Below, one piece after another: positions 8,448 to 16,940 of a stretch of DNA of 64,000 bases (position 1 is its first letter; each line of letters starts with the position of its first letter). Below the pieces are notes generated by a model. That model was not told the origin of the DNA. It worked only from the letters and a program-made list of their open reading frames with translations, and did not search any database. A program made the position numbers and the translations under genes. The DNA comes from Pseudomonas vranovensis DSM 16006 (lineage in GTDB: Bacteria; Pseudomonadota; Gammaproteobacteria; Pseudomonadales; Pseudomonadaceae). The stretch is from the NCBI RefSeq assembly GCF_000425805.1, contig NZ_AUED01000001.1:434001-498000 (forward strand), given 5' to 3'.

Positions 8448-8789
8448 TTTAAATGTCCATCCCTGATGCCTGTGGATTTATAAACCATTTTTGTTGCGGT
8501 AAATCGAGCCATCGGCTGTGCCTTTCGCAACGCCCCTCACGATAGCGCAGCGCCACTACGCCCGTCCATTACCACTTTTGGACGCCCGCAGATGCATTTG
8601 AAGCCCAAGGCAGCTATGGCGAGTAAGACAAGGACTCTCTTGATGATCTCCTGCTATATTGTCCCAGGTCAATGCGACATCAGCTCAATGAATATAGGCT
8701 GATCTCAGCCGGTTCTGATCTGATGTGACTATCCCATTCCGCTTTGGCGAGGCTAAGCATCCGATCTTTCGACAGGAGGTGGGGTCGTC
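8448..8789. other. Divergent intergenic region of cargo zone
   Basis: A 342-base gap between the leftward ParA-like gene and the rightward Sel1 gene; it must contain the promoters of both. A short hairpin GGCTGA-tc-TCAGCC lies near 8697. No gene, iteron set or recognisable operator stands out. Confidence 0.4.
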
Positions 8790-10019
8790 ATGAAGCTTAA
8801 AGTCGCGCTGCTGGTGTTTGTACTGGCTCTGTTTCAGCCACTGGCGCTTGCTGCTGTGAATGTTGAAGTGCTTATTGAGAAAGCCAAGCAGGGAGACCTA
8901 TCAGCAATGAAGATGCTTTCTGAATACTGCTCGGAATTTGGTGGCGGCGATAGCAATGAATGCCAATTTAAAGCGAAAGATATTCCTCAGTTAAAGGATT
9001 TTGCTGAAAAGGGAAACTCCGATGCACAACTCTTAATGAGCACGATATATTTAACTGGCAAAAATGGCGTTCTAGCTGATCAAAATCAAGGAATATCATG
9101 GCTTCAGAAATCAGCAGAACAAGGTAATGCAATAGGGCAGTCTTTTCTTGGAATGGTATATGGTTCTGGGCAGTTTGGTTTTCCTGTGGACTCCGAGCTC
9201 GGAAGAGTCTTGCTTAATAAATCGATCGATCAAGGTAGCAGTTCAGGGATGTTTTTTCTTGGGTTACTGGAGTTAATGGAACAAAAAGACCAGGAAAAAG
9301 GCTTAGAAAAAAGCTTCGCATTGATTCAACAAGCTGCCGAGAAAGGTCTTCCTATTGCTCAGGTAATGGTGGGGACTATTTATTTAGACGGTGCTTCAGA
9401 TTTCCCGAAGAATACTGAGAGGGGAATTTACTGGTTAACTAAAGCGGCTGATCAACAGGACAGCACTGCCTTTATTAAGCTGGGTTCATTGTACCTTGAT
9501 GGCAGAGAAGGCGTGCCAGTTGAACGATTAAAAGGTGAAGCTTTGATACGTAAAGCTGCCGAAAGAGGTAATGCTTCAGCACAGATCGAGCTTGGAGATA
9601 GGCTTCTCGTAGGCAGAGGGTTAAATACCGACCCTACTCAGGCATTCTCCTGGTACCTGAAGGCCGCTAAAAATGGAAACGCAAAGGGACAATTCAGTCT
9701 TGCCGAGCTCTACTTTGACGGAGTAGGCACTACCCAAGATTATAAGGCGGCTGCGAGTTGGTACCGAAAATCTGCTGAGCAAGCTAATGAGAGAGCTATC
9801 TATAAACTTGCTAATTGCTACGCTTCTGGTTCTGGTGTGCAGCAAGACTACAAGCTAGCCTACGCTTGGGCACCTTTCGGCGCTGCTATAGATACATATG
9901 GATATGGCGGCTTCGCGAGTAAGCGTGACGAGTTTGCTAAAAAATTGTCACCTGCAAAACTGGCGAAAGCTCAAGAGTTAGCAGGCGATTACCTTGAGAA
10001 ATACAAGCCAGCCAAATAG
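8790..10019 (+). CDS. Secreted/periplasmic Sel1-repeat protein
   Basis: A 409-residue protein with a typical signal peptide (MKLKVALLVFVLALF..., cleavage near residues 21-22) and a run of Sel1-like TPR-type repeats from about residue 30 to 370. Each repeat has the pattern A..G...A...L...Y..G.GV..D...A..W. Sel1-like repeats form alpha-solenoid scaffolds for protein contacts, often in the periplasm or with host-interaction roles. GGAGGTGG at about 8776 is a strong ribosome site. AT-rich codon use differs from the core genome. It is the first of three rightward genes encoding exported or membrane products. Confidence 0.85.
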   Translation: MKLKVALLVFVLALFQPLALAAVNVEVLIEKAKQGDLSAMKMLSEYCSEFGGGDSNECQFKAKDIPQLKDFAEKGNSDAQLLMSTIYLTGKNGVLADQNQGISWLQKSAEQGNAIGQSFLGMVYGSGQFGFPVDSELGRVLLNKSIDQGSSSGMFFLGLLELMEQKDQEKGLEKSFALIQQAAEKGLPIAQVMVGTIYLDGASDFPKNTERGIYWLTKAADQQDSTAFIKLGSLYLDGREGVPVERLKGEALIRKAAERGNASAQIELGDRLLVGRGLNTDPTQAFSWYLKAAKNGNAKGQFSLAELYFDGVGTTQDYKAAASWYRKSAEQANERAIYKLANCYASGSGVQQDYKLAYAWAPFGAAIDTYGYGGFASKRDEFAKKLSPAKLAKAQELAGDYLEKYKPAK

Positions 10020-10141
10020 CAGTGCGCGGTTGCGTCATCAATGGATAACTTGGTCTTTGTTCGCAAGGAATGCGAATTGCGGGAAATGTATATTCACGTT
10101 AGAGACGGGGGCGGCCGTTTATTTAATCACAGGAATCAGCT

Positions 10142-10444
10142 ATGAATGAAGATGAGGAGAGGGGTTTCCGGAAAGGTGTAGCATACGGGGCCACAATTGC
10201 TAGTGGAGTTGCCATAGCGATCGCGCTCTACATTGCGCCTAAGCCGACATTCATCGTTATCGCGTGTTGTCTTGTTCTAGCTGGCATCGGCTGGGTGGTC
10301 TTGTGGTTGGGAGAGAAATACGAATTCGCTGATGATCAACGCCGTGCGCGTTATGACCGGATTTGGAAAGTGGTTGGCTACATTACTACCTACGGGCTGA
10401 TGGCATTTTTGCTTTGGTCTTTCCTGAAAACAGGGCATCTTTAG
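10142..10444 (+). CDS. Small membrane protein (100 aa), unknown
   Basis: Unrecognised. A charged, acidic N-terminus (MNEDEERGFRKG) is followed by three probable transmembrane helices at about residues 14-32, 36-55 and 76-95, with a charged loop (EKYEFADDQRRARYDR) between the second and third. It lies 120 bases after the Sel1 gene, same strand. Position among exported cargo products suggests an envelope role, but nothing more can be said. Confidence 0.65.
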   Translation: MNEDEERGFRKGVAYGATIASGVAIAIALYIAPKPTFIVIACCLVLAGIGWVVLWLGEKYEFADDQRRARYDRIWKVVGYITTYGLMAFLLWSFLKTGHL

Positions 10445-10590
10445 TAAAAATCCTGAGTGCCGCGGCTTCTTTTCGGGAGTGGGCTTGCATGATGAGTCTT
10501 TCGGTGAAAGCACGGAGCGACTCGAAAGCACCCCAATACCTCAATATTGCTAGGCGGTGATGTCAATAGATGGACGCCGAGGAAGTCTCA

Positions 10591-10986
10591 ATGAAAAAAT
10601 TATGCATGTTTATCGCTCTCTTCTTATTACTGTGCGCCAAAGCAAGTGCGGAATGGCAGTCAGTACCTGTAGACTCTATTGAGCGGGCTTTTTTTGTCGA
10701 AAATAGTACGATAAAGAAATCACAAAATTTACTTAAACTCTGGATTTTGACTAATTATTCATCTCCCCAGCAAGTTGGCAACGATCCAGCGTATCTATCC
10801 GAAAAGTATTTCTACGAGATTGACTGTCGTGAAAATAAACTGAGAATGGTGCAGGGTGCCTTGTACAAAAATATAAACGGAGGGGGTAGTATTATTCATA
10901 CGGAAAACAGAGCGGGAGAGTGGAGTTTCGTCGTGCCGGGATCAACATACGAAGTGGTAATCAGTTACATATGCAAAAACATGTAA
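10591..10986 (+). CDS. Small secreted protein resembling surface-adhesin protein E family
   Basis: A 131-residue exported protein. The first 20 residues form a signal peptide (MKKLCMFIALFLLL..., cleavage after KASA). GAGGAAG at 10579-10585 positions the start at 10591 rather than at the upstream ATG 10570. The mature part has the small beta-rich layout of the Haemophilus protein E family: a conserved W near the start, YEIDC in the middle and a C-terminal VPGSTYEVVISYICKN with a second Cys that could pair with the first. Function in this element is unknown. Confidence 0.6.
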   Translation: MKKLCMFIALFLLLCAKASAEWQSVPVDSIERAFFVENSTIKKSQNLLKLWILTNYSSPQQVGNDPAYLSEKYFYEIDCRENKLRMVQGALYKNINGGGSIIHTENRAGEWSFVVPGSTYEVVISYICKNM

Positions 10987-11086
10987 TGGTTCGACGTTAT
11001 CTGCACAGACCAAGCAGGTAAACTCACTATCCAGCGTAAAAAACTCCGTTTCAGCTCCTGCGGGTTAACTTTGTGGGTAACTAAGT

Positions 11087-11119
11087 ATATACAGGCTGCT
11101 GGCGCCGCAGCCTGTATAT
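11087..11119. promoter_or_regulatory. Perfect inverted repeat upstream of zinc-ribbon genes
   Basis: Arms of 13 bases (ATATACAGGCTGC / GCAGCCTGTATAT) around TGGCGCC. There is no U-run, so it is not a standard terminator. It lies about 50 bases before the start of the first zinc-ribbon gene, a plausible place for an operator or a leader hairpin. Confidence 0.55.
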
Positions 11120-11166
11120 GCCGTGGTAAAATGTGCATGCCGCGCCACCACCAAGGGGCCGCCATC

Positions 11167-11724
11167 TTGCATCGCGCAGACCTACCTACACTGGACATCA
11201 GAACCTTGCTGCATCAAGGGTTACTGAGGGACTCCACACCCGGAACTTTGAGTTTAAGTGAGCTTAGATTTAATTGCGTGGCGCCTGACCGCTCAGCACT
11301 GTTAGTTAGTTGGGACGGACACCAGCAATCGTTGCCCCTCCGCTGGACCGGCGTACGTGGCCGTCCTTGCGCGCACCGAGTTAGCTGGTGCTGCCCTCAA
11401 TGCGGAAAACCTACCTCGCTGCTCTACCTGCTCGAAACTTTCGCCTGCGCCAAGTGCCACGGACTGCGCTCTGGGCTCGGTACTGCTGAGCGGTTGCGCA
11501 GGGCTAAGGACGCCGTAGCTGTGTTAGAGGCCGCAGCACAAGGCCCCATTGCATTGCTGGCACTACTAGCGAGTAGGTCTGTCGTGCAATCCTGCGGCCC
11601 GATAGCCCCCGTAGTCGAGGCGGCCGGGCGACGTGATGACGAAAGCAGGATCGTGCTCCAGCAAGCTCAGCGTGAGCAACATCTGGCGGCGATTCGCCGC
11701 GCCAAGCGGGAGCAACTGCCATGA
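11167..11724 (+). CDS. Zinc-ribbon protein A of nested element (185 aa)
   Basis: Unrecognised family with a clear zinc ribbon CPQC...(18 residues)...CAKC followed by HGLRSG, then a basic helical C-terminus. The frame opens at TTG 11071, but TTG 11167 has AAGGGG eight bases upstream and gives an N-terminus (ADLPTLDIRTLLHQG) that aligns with its downstream paralogue. The two share the same order: LP.L.I..LL, beta-rich middle, zinc ribbon, helices. Its stop overlaps the next ATG (ATGA). A DNA-binding regulatory role is likely from the fold, but specific function is unknown. Confidence 0.6.
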   Translation: MHRADLPTLDIRTLLHQGLLRDSTPGTLSLSELRFNCVAPDRSALLVSWDGHQQSLPLRWTGVRGRPCAHRVSWCCPQCGKPTSLLYLLETFACAKCHGLRSGLGTAERLRRAKDAVAVLEAAAQGPIALLALLASRSVVQSCGPIAPVVEAAGRRDDESRIVLQQAQREQHLAAIRRAKREQLP

Positions 11725-12353
11725 AGATGGGCGAGGTCCCAGCACTGGAGTTGGGTCTATTGCGGCGGTTAGGCGGCCTGGAGCTGGGCACCAAGCTGGA
11801 ACTGGAGGCCGATGGGGTAACTATCGAGACGCTAGCAGTTACTTTCGCGATACTACAGGTGACGGCTGATGGCGTGGTGCAACAAATTGAAGTCGTGCCA
11901 AACAGATGGGGCGGCTACCTGCGCTGCCCTGATTGTTCAGCGCTCCGCACTAAGTTGTACATGGTGAATCGGCTGGCGTGCCGATATTGTCATAGGCTAG
12001 TGCGTGGCACATCGCACGACGATGTACTAACAGCGCGAATGGAACACCTGCGCCGATTGCTGCGATGCGGAGATGAGCCGCTGGAACGCATAGCCAGGCC
12101 GCCGAAGATGGCGCGAGAGCGGTTCGACGATTTGCTTGGACAACTGCGTAAGACTGAGTGCGTGGCCGAGGCCGAAGTACGCCGCTGGATGCAACGCCGC
12201 AACATACCCCCGTGGATTATAAATACGCTGGCGCCATCAACACGGCGCGGCGTGGCAACGGTAGCGTTGCGGATGGACGCGCCAATACGGTGGGATCGTG
12301 TAATGCTGGCGCTGGCTGACCTTAATGCAGCAGAGGCGCAGGCAAATAGATAG
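11721..12353 (+). CDS. Zinc-ribbon protein B of nested element (210 aa)
   Basis: Paralogue of the preceding gene. The ribbon is RCPDC...LYMVNRLACRYCHRL, preceded by VPALELGLLRRLG and a beta-rich stretch and followed by a basic helical region (MEHLRRLLRCGDEPLERIARP). The ATG at 11721 overlaps the previous stop, so the two are co-translated and could form a heterodimer. The gene ends next to the iteron cluster, which makes an origin-binding or replication-control role an attractive but unproven idea. Confidence 0.65.
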   Translation: MKMGEVPALELGLLRRLGGLELGTKLELEADGVTIETLAVTFAILQVTADGVVQQIEVVPNRWGGYLRCPDCSALRTKLYMVNRLACRYCHRLVRGTSHDDVLTARMEHLRRLLRCGDEPLERIARPPKMARERFDDLLGQLRKTECVAEAEVRRWMQRRNIPPWIINTLAPSTRRGVATVALRMDAPIRWDRVMLALADLNAAEAQANR

Positions 12354-12388
12354 CTCCAATGGGTTATTTTTTACCAAAAAGTTTGGGT

Positions 12389-12549
12389 GCGTTACATACC
12401 CCCTTATAGGGGGGTATGTGTAACGTAACGCACCAGCGTTACAGGTTGCGTTACAGCTGTAACGCCCGTGCTAGGGCGGCTGGTGCGGGATTGCGTTACA
12501 TGCTGCGTTACGGTAACGCAAAAAGGGTTTGTAACGCAGTTTGTAACGC
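12389..12549. other. Iteron cluster: putative replication origin of the nested element
   Basis: Ten perfect copies of a 7-base word lie in 161 bases: GCGTTAC at 12389, 12436, 12448, 12493 and 12505, and its complement GTAACGC at 12425, 12459, 12513, 12531 and 12543. An extra truncated copy lies at 12420. An inverted repeat with 10-base arms (ACATACCCCC / GGGGGTATGT) lies at 12394-12419. The cluster sits directly downstream of the convergently placed primase-helicase gene. P4-like satellites replicate from iterons bound by their primase-helicase; assigning this as an origin is inference from that analogy. Confidence 0.7.
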
Positions 12550-12560
12550 TGCCTATGACC

Positions 12561-14603
12561 CTAAAACTTAGGTTTATTACTCGGCCGAGGGCGGTACTCA
12601 TCCCCTTGGAGCTGGTCCACCTGCCCCCCATCAATCAAGCGTTTAGCTACACTCCTGTAGCTCTTGATGTCTGCGGCTTTCATGGCGTCATACCACGTAG
12701 ACTGCTTGATTCGAGCTCGGTCACCACCAGCCTCATCATAGAGCTTTATCAGTATGGCCAGCGCCTTGTCCCCCTCTCTGTACGAGGCCTTCTCCCCAGC
12801 AGCCTGAATGTCCTCTGGGGCGCAAAACTCAATTACCAACGATGTGTTTTCAGCACCATCTTCGTTGTATATGCCTAACGGTACCTGCACGGCCTTGAAG
12901 TGGAAGCTAAACGGCTCACCGTCCTTCATCTTGCCAGTAGGGCCGTACGTGGTCGCGTCAACAACCTTCTCTAGTCCTACGCCTATACTGCTTAGTGCCC
13001 AAACAAAGTCTGTGTCGTTGTAGAAGTTACTCGCGCCACGCGCGCCCTTGCTGGTTTCCTTCCCGCTGTGGTGAACAATAAGCGTTGACGCCCCACAGGC
13101 TTGACCGCAAAGACGAACGCCCCGCAAACACCTCCCAACGTCGGAGGGGTTGTTTTCATCAACACCGCCATTCAGCGCAGCAAAGGTATCGAACATCACC
13201 AGTACCGGCTGTAGAGGGGCTAACTGCGCCCCGAGTGCTTTCATGCAACCGTCATCCGCCAAGTCCACACCAGTGAAGACAATTTCCAAATTGTCGCCAA
13301 ACGCACCGAGTTTTTTCACCTGCGCCTTCAGGCGGCGAGATATTCCTCCTTGCCCTTCGCCACATACGTAAACCACTGGCCCGATGCGCCGTACCTTCAT
13401 AGTGCCAAACGCCTGCCCCGTGCAAATGCTGTGGGCTACACGCAGTGCTAAGAACGACTTATAGCTACCAGATGGACCAAACATCAGCCCGTGAGAGTCT
13501 GCCTCTAATACGCCATCGATCAGGTAGGTTGCTGGCTTGCAGCTTGCTGCTAGCTCATCCCCTTTGAGGAGGGTAAATCTGGTCATGCACTTAGCTGCTG
13601 ACACACACCTTCTAACAGCATCTGCCCCTTCATGCTGGTGCAAGTCGTTAAAGTCGTCGCCCGGTTTATTGCAGAACACCGGCACAGCCAGAAGTGCGCG
13701 AGCCTCCCTAGCGGCCTTAACTGCGTCTGGGTGCGGCCCGCTACCGTCCTTGAGTAAATCAGCCCCAACAACAATCTCAACATTTGGCCAGTGCTTCCGC
13801 AGAGCCTTGGCGACATTAAGGAGGTTAGTGCAACTCAACGCGCAGAATACGGGCAAACCGGTAGCTTCTAGCACGCTGAGCCCTGTAGCCACCCCTTCTA
13901 CAATTACCAGCCGCTCATTGACATCTCCCGCCCCCAGCTTTACGAACCCGCCAGTGCGGGTGCCATGTCCCGGCAATGACGCTTTTCGTCCCTCCCGGTC
14001 AATCAGCTCCACGCTGCTCAGCACCAACTTGCCCCCCACCAACTTGTGGATGGGCGCCAGTAGTAACTCACCTGTTAGCGGCTCGCCACCTGAGTTGGGG
14101 GTGTACCCCAACATCCCCTCAGCCGTTGTGGCGCTAACTCCGTGCAGGCCGGCAGCAGCCACCTGTTTACGCTCCAAGTATGGAATGGCCATTGGTGCTC
14201 CAGCGGCCACCAGTCGAGCAGCCAGCTGCGCCGCCTTGGCTTGCTCGTAGTCGATAGCTTCCTGCTGAGTCTTGCGCTCGGCCCGACGCAGTAGATCCGC
14301 CTTGCTGACGCTGTCCCAACCTCCAATATCGATCCACCCGCTCTTACGGGCAATGTGGAACAGCGTTGCAATGCCAACACCCCCAGACCCAATGCTGCGC
14401 CAAGTGCTGGCGAAATCCTTTTCGTTGTAGCTCGCACCCTTTGCGCTCCATTCCTCGCAGATGTCCCGACCGTCCTCGCCTAACTCGGACTTAACAGCCG
14501 CACAGACCTTGAACCACTCACTACGGTCGCAGTCGGGATCAATGCTAGCTAGCGCTGCCTTGATTTTTTCCATTGGTACTGCGGTGTGCTCGAAAGAGGT
14601 CAT
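12561..14603 (-). CDS. Primase-helicase: PriCT_2 / Toprim / RepA-type P-loop fusion
   Basis: A 680-residue replication protein. Residues about 15-90 resemble the PriCT_2 primase C-terminal domain (DRSEWFKVCAAV, EEWS, FASTWRS). Residues about 230-325 are Toprim-like with VIVEG (Glu236) and VVGAD. Residues about 360-570 are a RecA-type helicase with Walker A GPSGSYKS at about 376-383, VLVMFDTFAAL as Walker B and LIVHHSGK as sensor. It is the functional counterpart of the P4 alpha protein but with different domain order. ATG 14603 is chosen because it overlaps the stop of a 39-codon ORF (ATGA) and follows GGTGGGG. It reads toward the iteron cluster. Confidence 0.85.
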   Translation of the reverse strand: MTSFEHTAVPMEKIKAALASIDPDCDRSEWFKVCAAVKSELGEDGRDICEEWSAKGASYNEKDFASTWRSIGSGGVGIATLFHIARKSGWIDIGGWDSVSKADLLRRAERKTQQEAIDYEQAKAAQLAARLVAAGAPMAIPYLERKQVAAAGLHGVSATTAEGMLGYTPNSGGEPLTGELLLAPIHKLVGGKLVLSSVELIDREGRKASLPGHGTRTGGFVKLGAGDVNERLVIVEGVATGLSVLEATGLPVFCALSCTNLLNVAKALRKHWPNVEIVVGADLLKDGSGPHPDAVKAAREARALLAVPVFCNKPGDDFNDLHQHEGADAVRRCVSAAKCMTRFTLLKGDELAASCKPATYLIDGVLEADSHGLMFGPSGSYKSFLALRVAHSICTGQAFGTMKVRRIGPVVYVCGEGQGGISRRLKAQVKKLGAFGDNLEIVFTGVDLADDGCMKALGAQLAPLQPVLVMFDTFAALNGGVDENNPSDVGRCLRGVRLCGQACGASTLIVHHSGKETSKGARGASNFYNDTDFVWALSSIGVGLEKVVDATTYGPTGKMKDGEPFSFHFKAVQVPLGIYNEDGAENTSLVIEFCAPEDIQAAGEKASYREGDKALAILIKLYDEAGGDRARIKQSTWYDAMKAADIKSYRSVAKRLIDGGQVDQLQGDEYRPRPSNKPKF

Positions 14604-14719
14604 ACACCACCCCACCTGGGCACGGGGGCACGCCGCATAGCCACTCGCTGATCAAGATAATGGTCAAGCGAGCCAGCCATGGCAGCCGGTTCTGCCTTGT
14701 TTATCGAAAGCTTTTCCAT
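14600..14719 (-). CDS. 39-aa ORF translationally coupled to primase-helicase
   Basis: Unrecognised short protein starting MEKLSINKAEPAAMAG and ending PVPRWGGV. A good ribosome site (GGGAGAG, spacing six) precedes the ATG, and the stop overlaps the primase ATG as ATGA. Such coupling suggests a leader that sets primase translation or a small accessory protein. It is too short for family assignment. Confidence 0.55.
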   Translation of the reverse strand: MEKLSINKAEPAAMAGSLDHYLDQRVAMRRAPVPRWGGV

Positions 14720-14808
14720 TGGGTTCTCTCCCGAGAAGCCCAGCCAGCAAAGGGGGGCGGTGCGTGCAAAGGGGGTGTGAAATTGCAATTGTGTTGTTAC
14801 GCCCCAAA

Positions 14809-14836
14809 GCCGCCGACGCCTTAACTGGTCGGCGGT
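14809..14836 (-). terminator. Hairpin after AlpA-like gene
   Basis: GCCGCCGAC and GTCGGCGG pair around a 10-base loop just beyond the stop of the AlpA-like gene. The U-run on the minus strand is short (UUU), while on the plus strand CTTTTA follows, so direction is uncertain. Confidence 0.4.
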
Positions 14837-14839
14837 CTT

Positions 14840-15043
14840 TTATTGGGGTTGATCAAGCTGAGTATTTACCCAGGACTCCACCATCTGGCTGTCCCAGCCG
14901 ACGGCGCGCAGACCTGCAATTGGCTTCCCCTTGGGGAACTTGCCCTCGGCCATCAATTCGTAAATTTTAGTGCGACTAAGACCCATAACTTTTTGTAGGT
15001 CATGGATGCGTAAAATTGTGCGAGGGAGTGGAGTGGTGTTCAT
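14840..15043 (-). CDS. AlpA-family regulator / excisionase-like protein
   Basis: A 67-residue MerR-like winged-helix protein of the AlpA family: ILRIHDLQKVMGLSRTKIYE, then FPKGKPIAGLRAVGWDSQMVESWV, covering almost the whole length. AlpA (CP4-57) activates excision genes; P4 relatives (Vis) regulate and act as directionality factors. ATG 15043 is preferred over the longer frame because the family begins at this point, although the ribosome site is weak. It lies between the primase and integrase modules, the usual place for the lysogeny/excision switch. Confidence 0.85.
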   Translation of the reverse strand: MNTTPLPRTILRIHDLQKVMGLSRTKIYELMAEGKFPKGKPIAGLRAVGWDSQMVESWVNTQLDQPQ

Positions 15044-15144
15044 GTTTGGTTGCCCCAAGTATGGCCACGGGCTGCGGCGTACAGGGCATATGCTGTGCGG
15101 TACGGCGGGTTTCAAAAATTACCCAGCCGTGCCGGTAAAGGGGT

Positions 15145-15693
15145 TTACCGTAACGCTTTGGGGGTTTTAGGAGAGCGGCCTGGATTACTGGCATAGGCTG
15201 GCGCAACGGGTTTTATCCACTTTTTGATCCGTTCAAGTGAAGGTAAATCTTCGCGGCCTTCGCGTTTCAGCACGTCCTTAACTAATCCCGCCATATCCTT
15301 AAGTCGAAACTCCTGATCGGTGTCGGCTTGCCATACTTCGGAAGCAAGTGTTCTGGCGCGATCCTGTACTGTCGCCTTGGCGGCGTTTACTGGTCCCAAA
15401 GAGCGCTGGAAGACTTGTTCTGCCTTCTTTTTGTCTACGATATGCGGCACCACCAGCGTGGCGCCAAGCTTAAAGAAGCAAACTATTACATTGGTCAGCT
15501 GCTCTCGCTGTTCATCCGTCAGCGTCTTCGCCAGTGGCGCTATGGAGTCTAATAGCGCCATCAACTCTTCTCTTCTACTCGGCTCAGTCGCAGGGTTCTC
15601 TTCCAAATAAGCCAAGCCCACAAGCAAGCCATATGGCCCCACGAGACCCTTGGTGTCAGGGAAGTATGCTTTCAATGCTTCAAGCGCATTCAC
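15145..15693 (-). CDS. Hypothetical protein coupled to integrase (182 aa)
   Basis: Unrecognised. A mostly helical protein with a hydrophobic-rich first third (LVGPYGLLVGLAYLEENP, LTNVIVCFFKLGATLVVPHIV) and a basic Pro-rich tail (SNPGRSPKTPKALR). Its ATG overlaps the integrase stop by four bases, so it is translated with the integrase. This coupling suggests a role in integration/excision control. Confidence 0.6.
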   Translation of the reverse strand: MNALEALKAYFPDTKGLVGPYGLLVGLAYLEENPATEPSRREELMALLDSIAPLAKTLTDEQREQLTNVIVCFFKLGATLVVPHIVDKKKAEQVFQRSLGPVNAAKATVQDRARTLASEVWQADTDQEFRLKDMAGLVKDVLKREGREDLPSLERIKKWIKPVAPAYASNPGRSPKTPKALR

Positions 15694-16934
15694 GCTCCAC
15701 CCCTCCCGAATGTGCCATGCACTACGTTCACCGCTGGCGCGGTAGTGGCGTAGTCAGCCCATGCTTGCATCAGCTCGCGGCGCTTTTCCAGCAGGTTGCT
15801 ACGACTGTAGGCGGCCTCTGTCTGGTCGCGTTCATCGTGCGCCAGCGCCAGCTCACAAACTTCACGCGGATAGTGGGTGTATTCACTCGCCCATGTGCGG
15901 AAGGTGGCGCGGAAGCCGTGGGTAGTTACGTCCGGTAGCCCCATTGTGCGCAGCAGGTTGAAGGTCGCGCCAATGTGCATGACGCCAGACTTGCTGCCGG
16001 TGCCTGGAAACAGATAAGTACTGCCAGCGATGCGCGGGATGGTTCGTAGTAAAGCAACTGCTTGTCTTGAAAGTGGAATTGAAAACGGCTGCCGGGTTTT
16101 CATGCGTTCGGCAGGTAAGCTCCACGTGGCGGCGTCAAGGTCAAACTCGTCCCAAGTGGCAAAGCGAACCATTCCAGCGCGAGCGGCAGTCAAAATTAAC
16201 AATTGCAGCGCATTAGCATCACGCCCCTCCATGGATGCCAGTCTTCCCATGAAAGTCGGTAGGTCGCGCCAAGCCATCGCTGGATGTTTGGTTTTTTGCC
16301 TAGCGCGCTTTTTGTCAGCACGACTTAAAAGGTTGTCCAGGTGGCCACGCCAGCGTGCAGGATTCTCCCCGGTCCTTAATTTGAGCGTTTTGGCTGCATC
16401 CAGCACCCGCTCAATGTGGCCGCGCAACTCATCGGCTGTCGCTGGTTTCGCACTCCAGATCGGCTGCAGAGCACGTAGTACATGCTCCGTCTGTACCTGA
16501 TCAGGTCGCAGCGTGCCCATAGTTGGGAGTGCGTAGCGCTCCATAATTGACAACCAGCCTTTGCGGCGGCGTTCAGTCAGGTGTTGGCAGTGTGCCGAAT
16601 GGTAATCCAGCACCAGCGATTTGAAGGTAACGACATTTGCCTTCTCTGCTAGGTGCTGTTCTTGCTGGCGCTGCTGTTCGGCTCGGCGCTCATCCAAAGG
16701 GTCGCAGCCCTTCAGGATCAGGGCCCGTGCTTCAGCGGCGGCCTGTCTTGCTGTTTTGAGTTTTACCGCTGGATACGGTCCCAAGCCCATATCTCGGCGC
16801 TTGCCGTTGAGTTGGTAGCGCAGCAGCCATGACTTGTTGCCCCCGGCCTTGATTACCAGATAAAGCCCATCACCGTCCGAGTATCTACCCGGCTCGGTTA
16901 GGTGCTCGACTTGCTTTGGATTTAGCTCGCTCAT
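15690..16934 (-). CDS. P4-type tyrosine integrase of nested element
   Basis: A 414-residue integrase of the DUF4102 class. An N-terminal arm-binding domain (YSDGDGLYLVIKAGGNKSW...LGPYPAVKLKTAR) is followed by a SAM-like core-binding domain and a catalytic domain with Arg (LTAARAGMVRFATWDE), Lys (MKTRQPFSIPLS), HxxR (THGFRATFR), His (LALAHDE) and Tyr (AAYSR). All catalytic residues are present, so it is probably active. The Glu that usually follows the first Arg motif is Met here. The start codon lies seven bases from the arm-type repeats, which overlap its ribosome site, suggesting self-repression. Confidence 0.93.
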   Translation of the reverse strand: MSELNPKQVEHLTEPGRYSDGDGLYLVIKAGGNKSWLLRYQLNGKRRDMGLGPYPAVKLKTARQAAAEARALILKGCDPLDERRAEQQRQQEQHLAEKANVVTFKSLVLDYHSAHCQHLTERRRKGWLSIMERYALPTMGTLRPDQVQTEHVLRALQPIWSAKPATADELRGHIERVLDAAKTLKLRTGENPARWRGHLDNLLSRADKKRARQKTKHPAMAWRDLPTFMGRLASMEGRDANALQLLILTAARAGMVRFATWDEFDLDAATWSLPAERMKTRQPFSIPLSRQAVALLRTIPRIAGSTYLFPGTGSKSGVMHIGATFNLLRTMGLPDVTTHGFRATFRTWASEYTHYPREVCELALAHDERDQTEAAYSRSNLLEKRRELMQAWADYATTAPAVNVVHGTFGRGGA

Positions 16935-16940
16935 TGCAAC

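Noticed and set aside
12389..12549. GCGTTAC repeats as a CRISPR or tandem repeat array
   Set aside because: Copies occur in both orientations with variable spacing, as in iteron origins; no cas genes.
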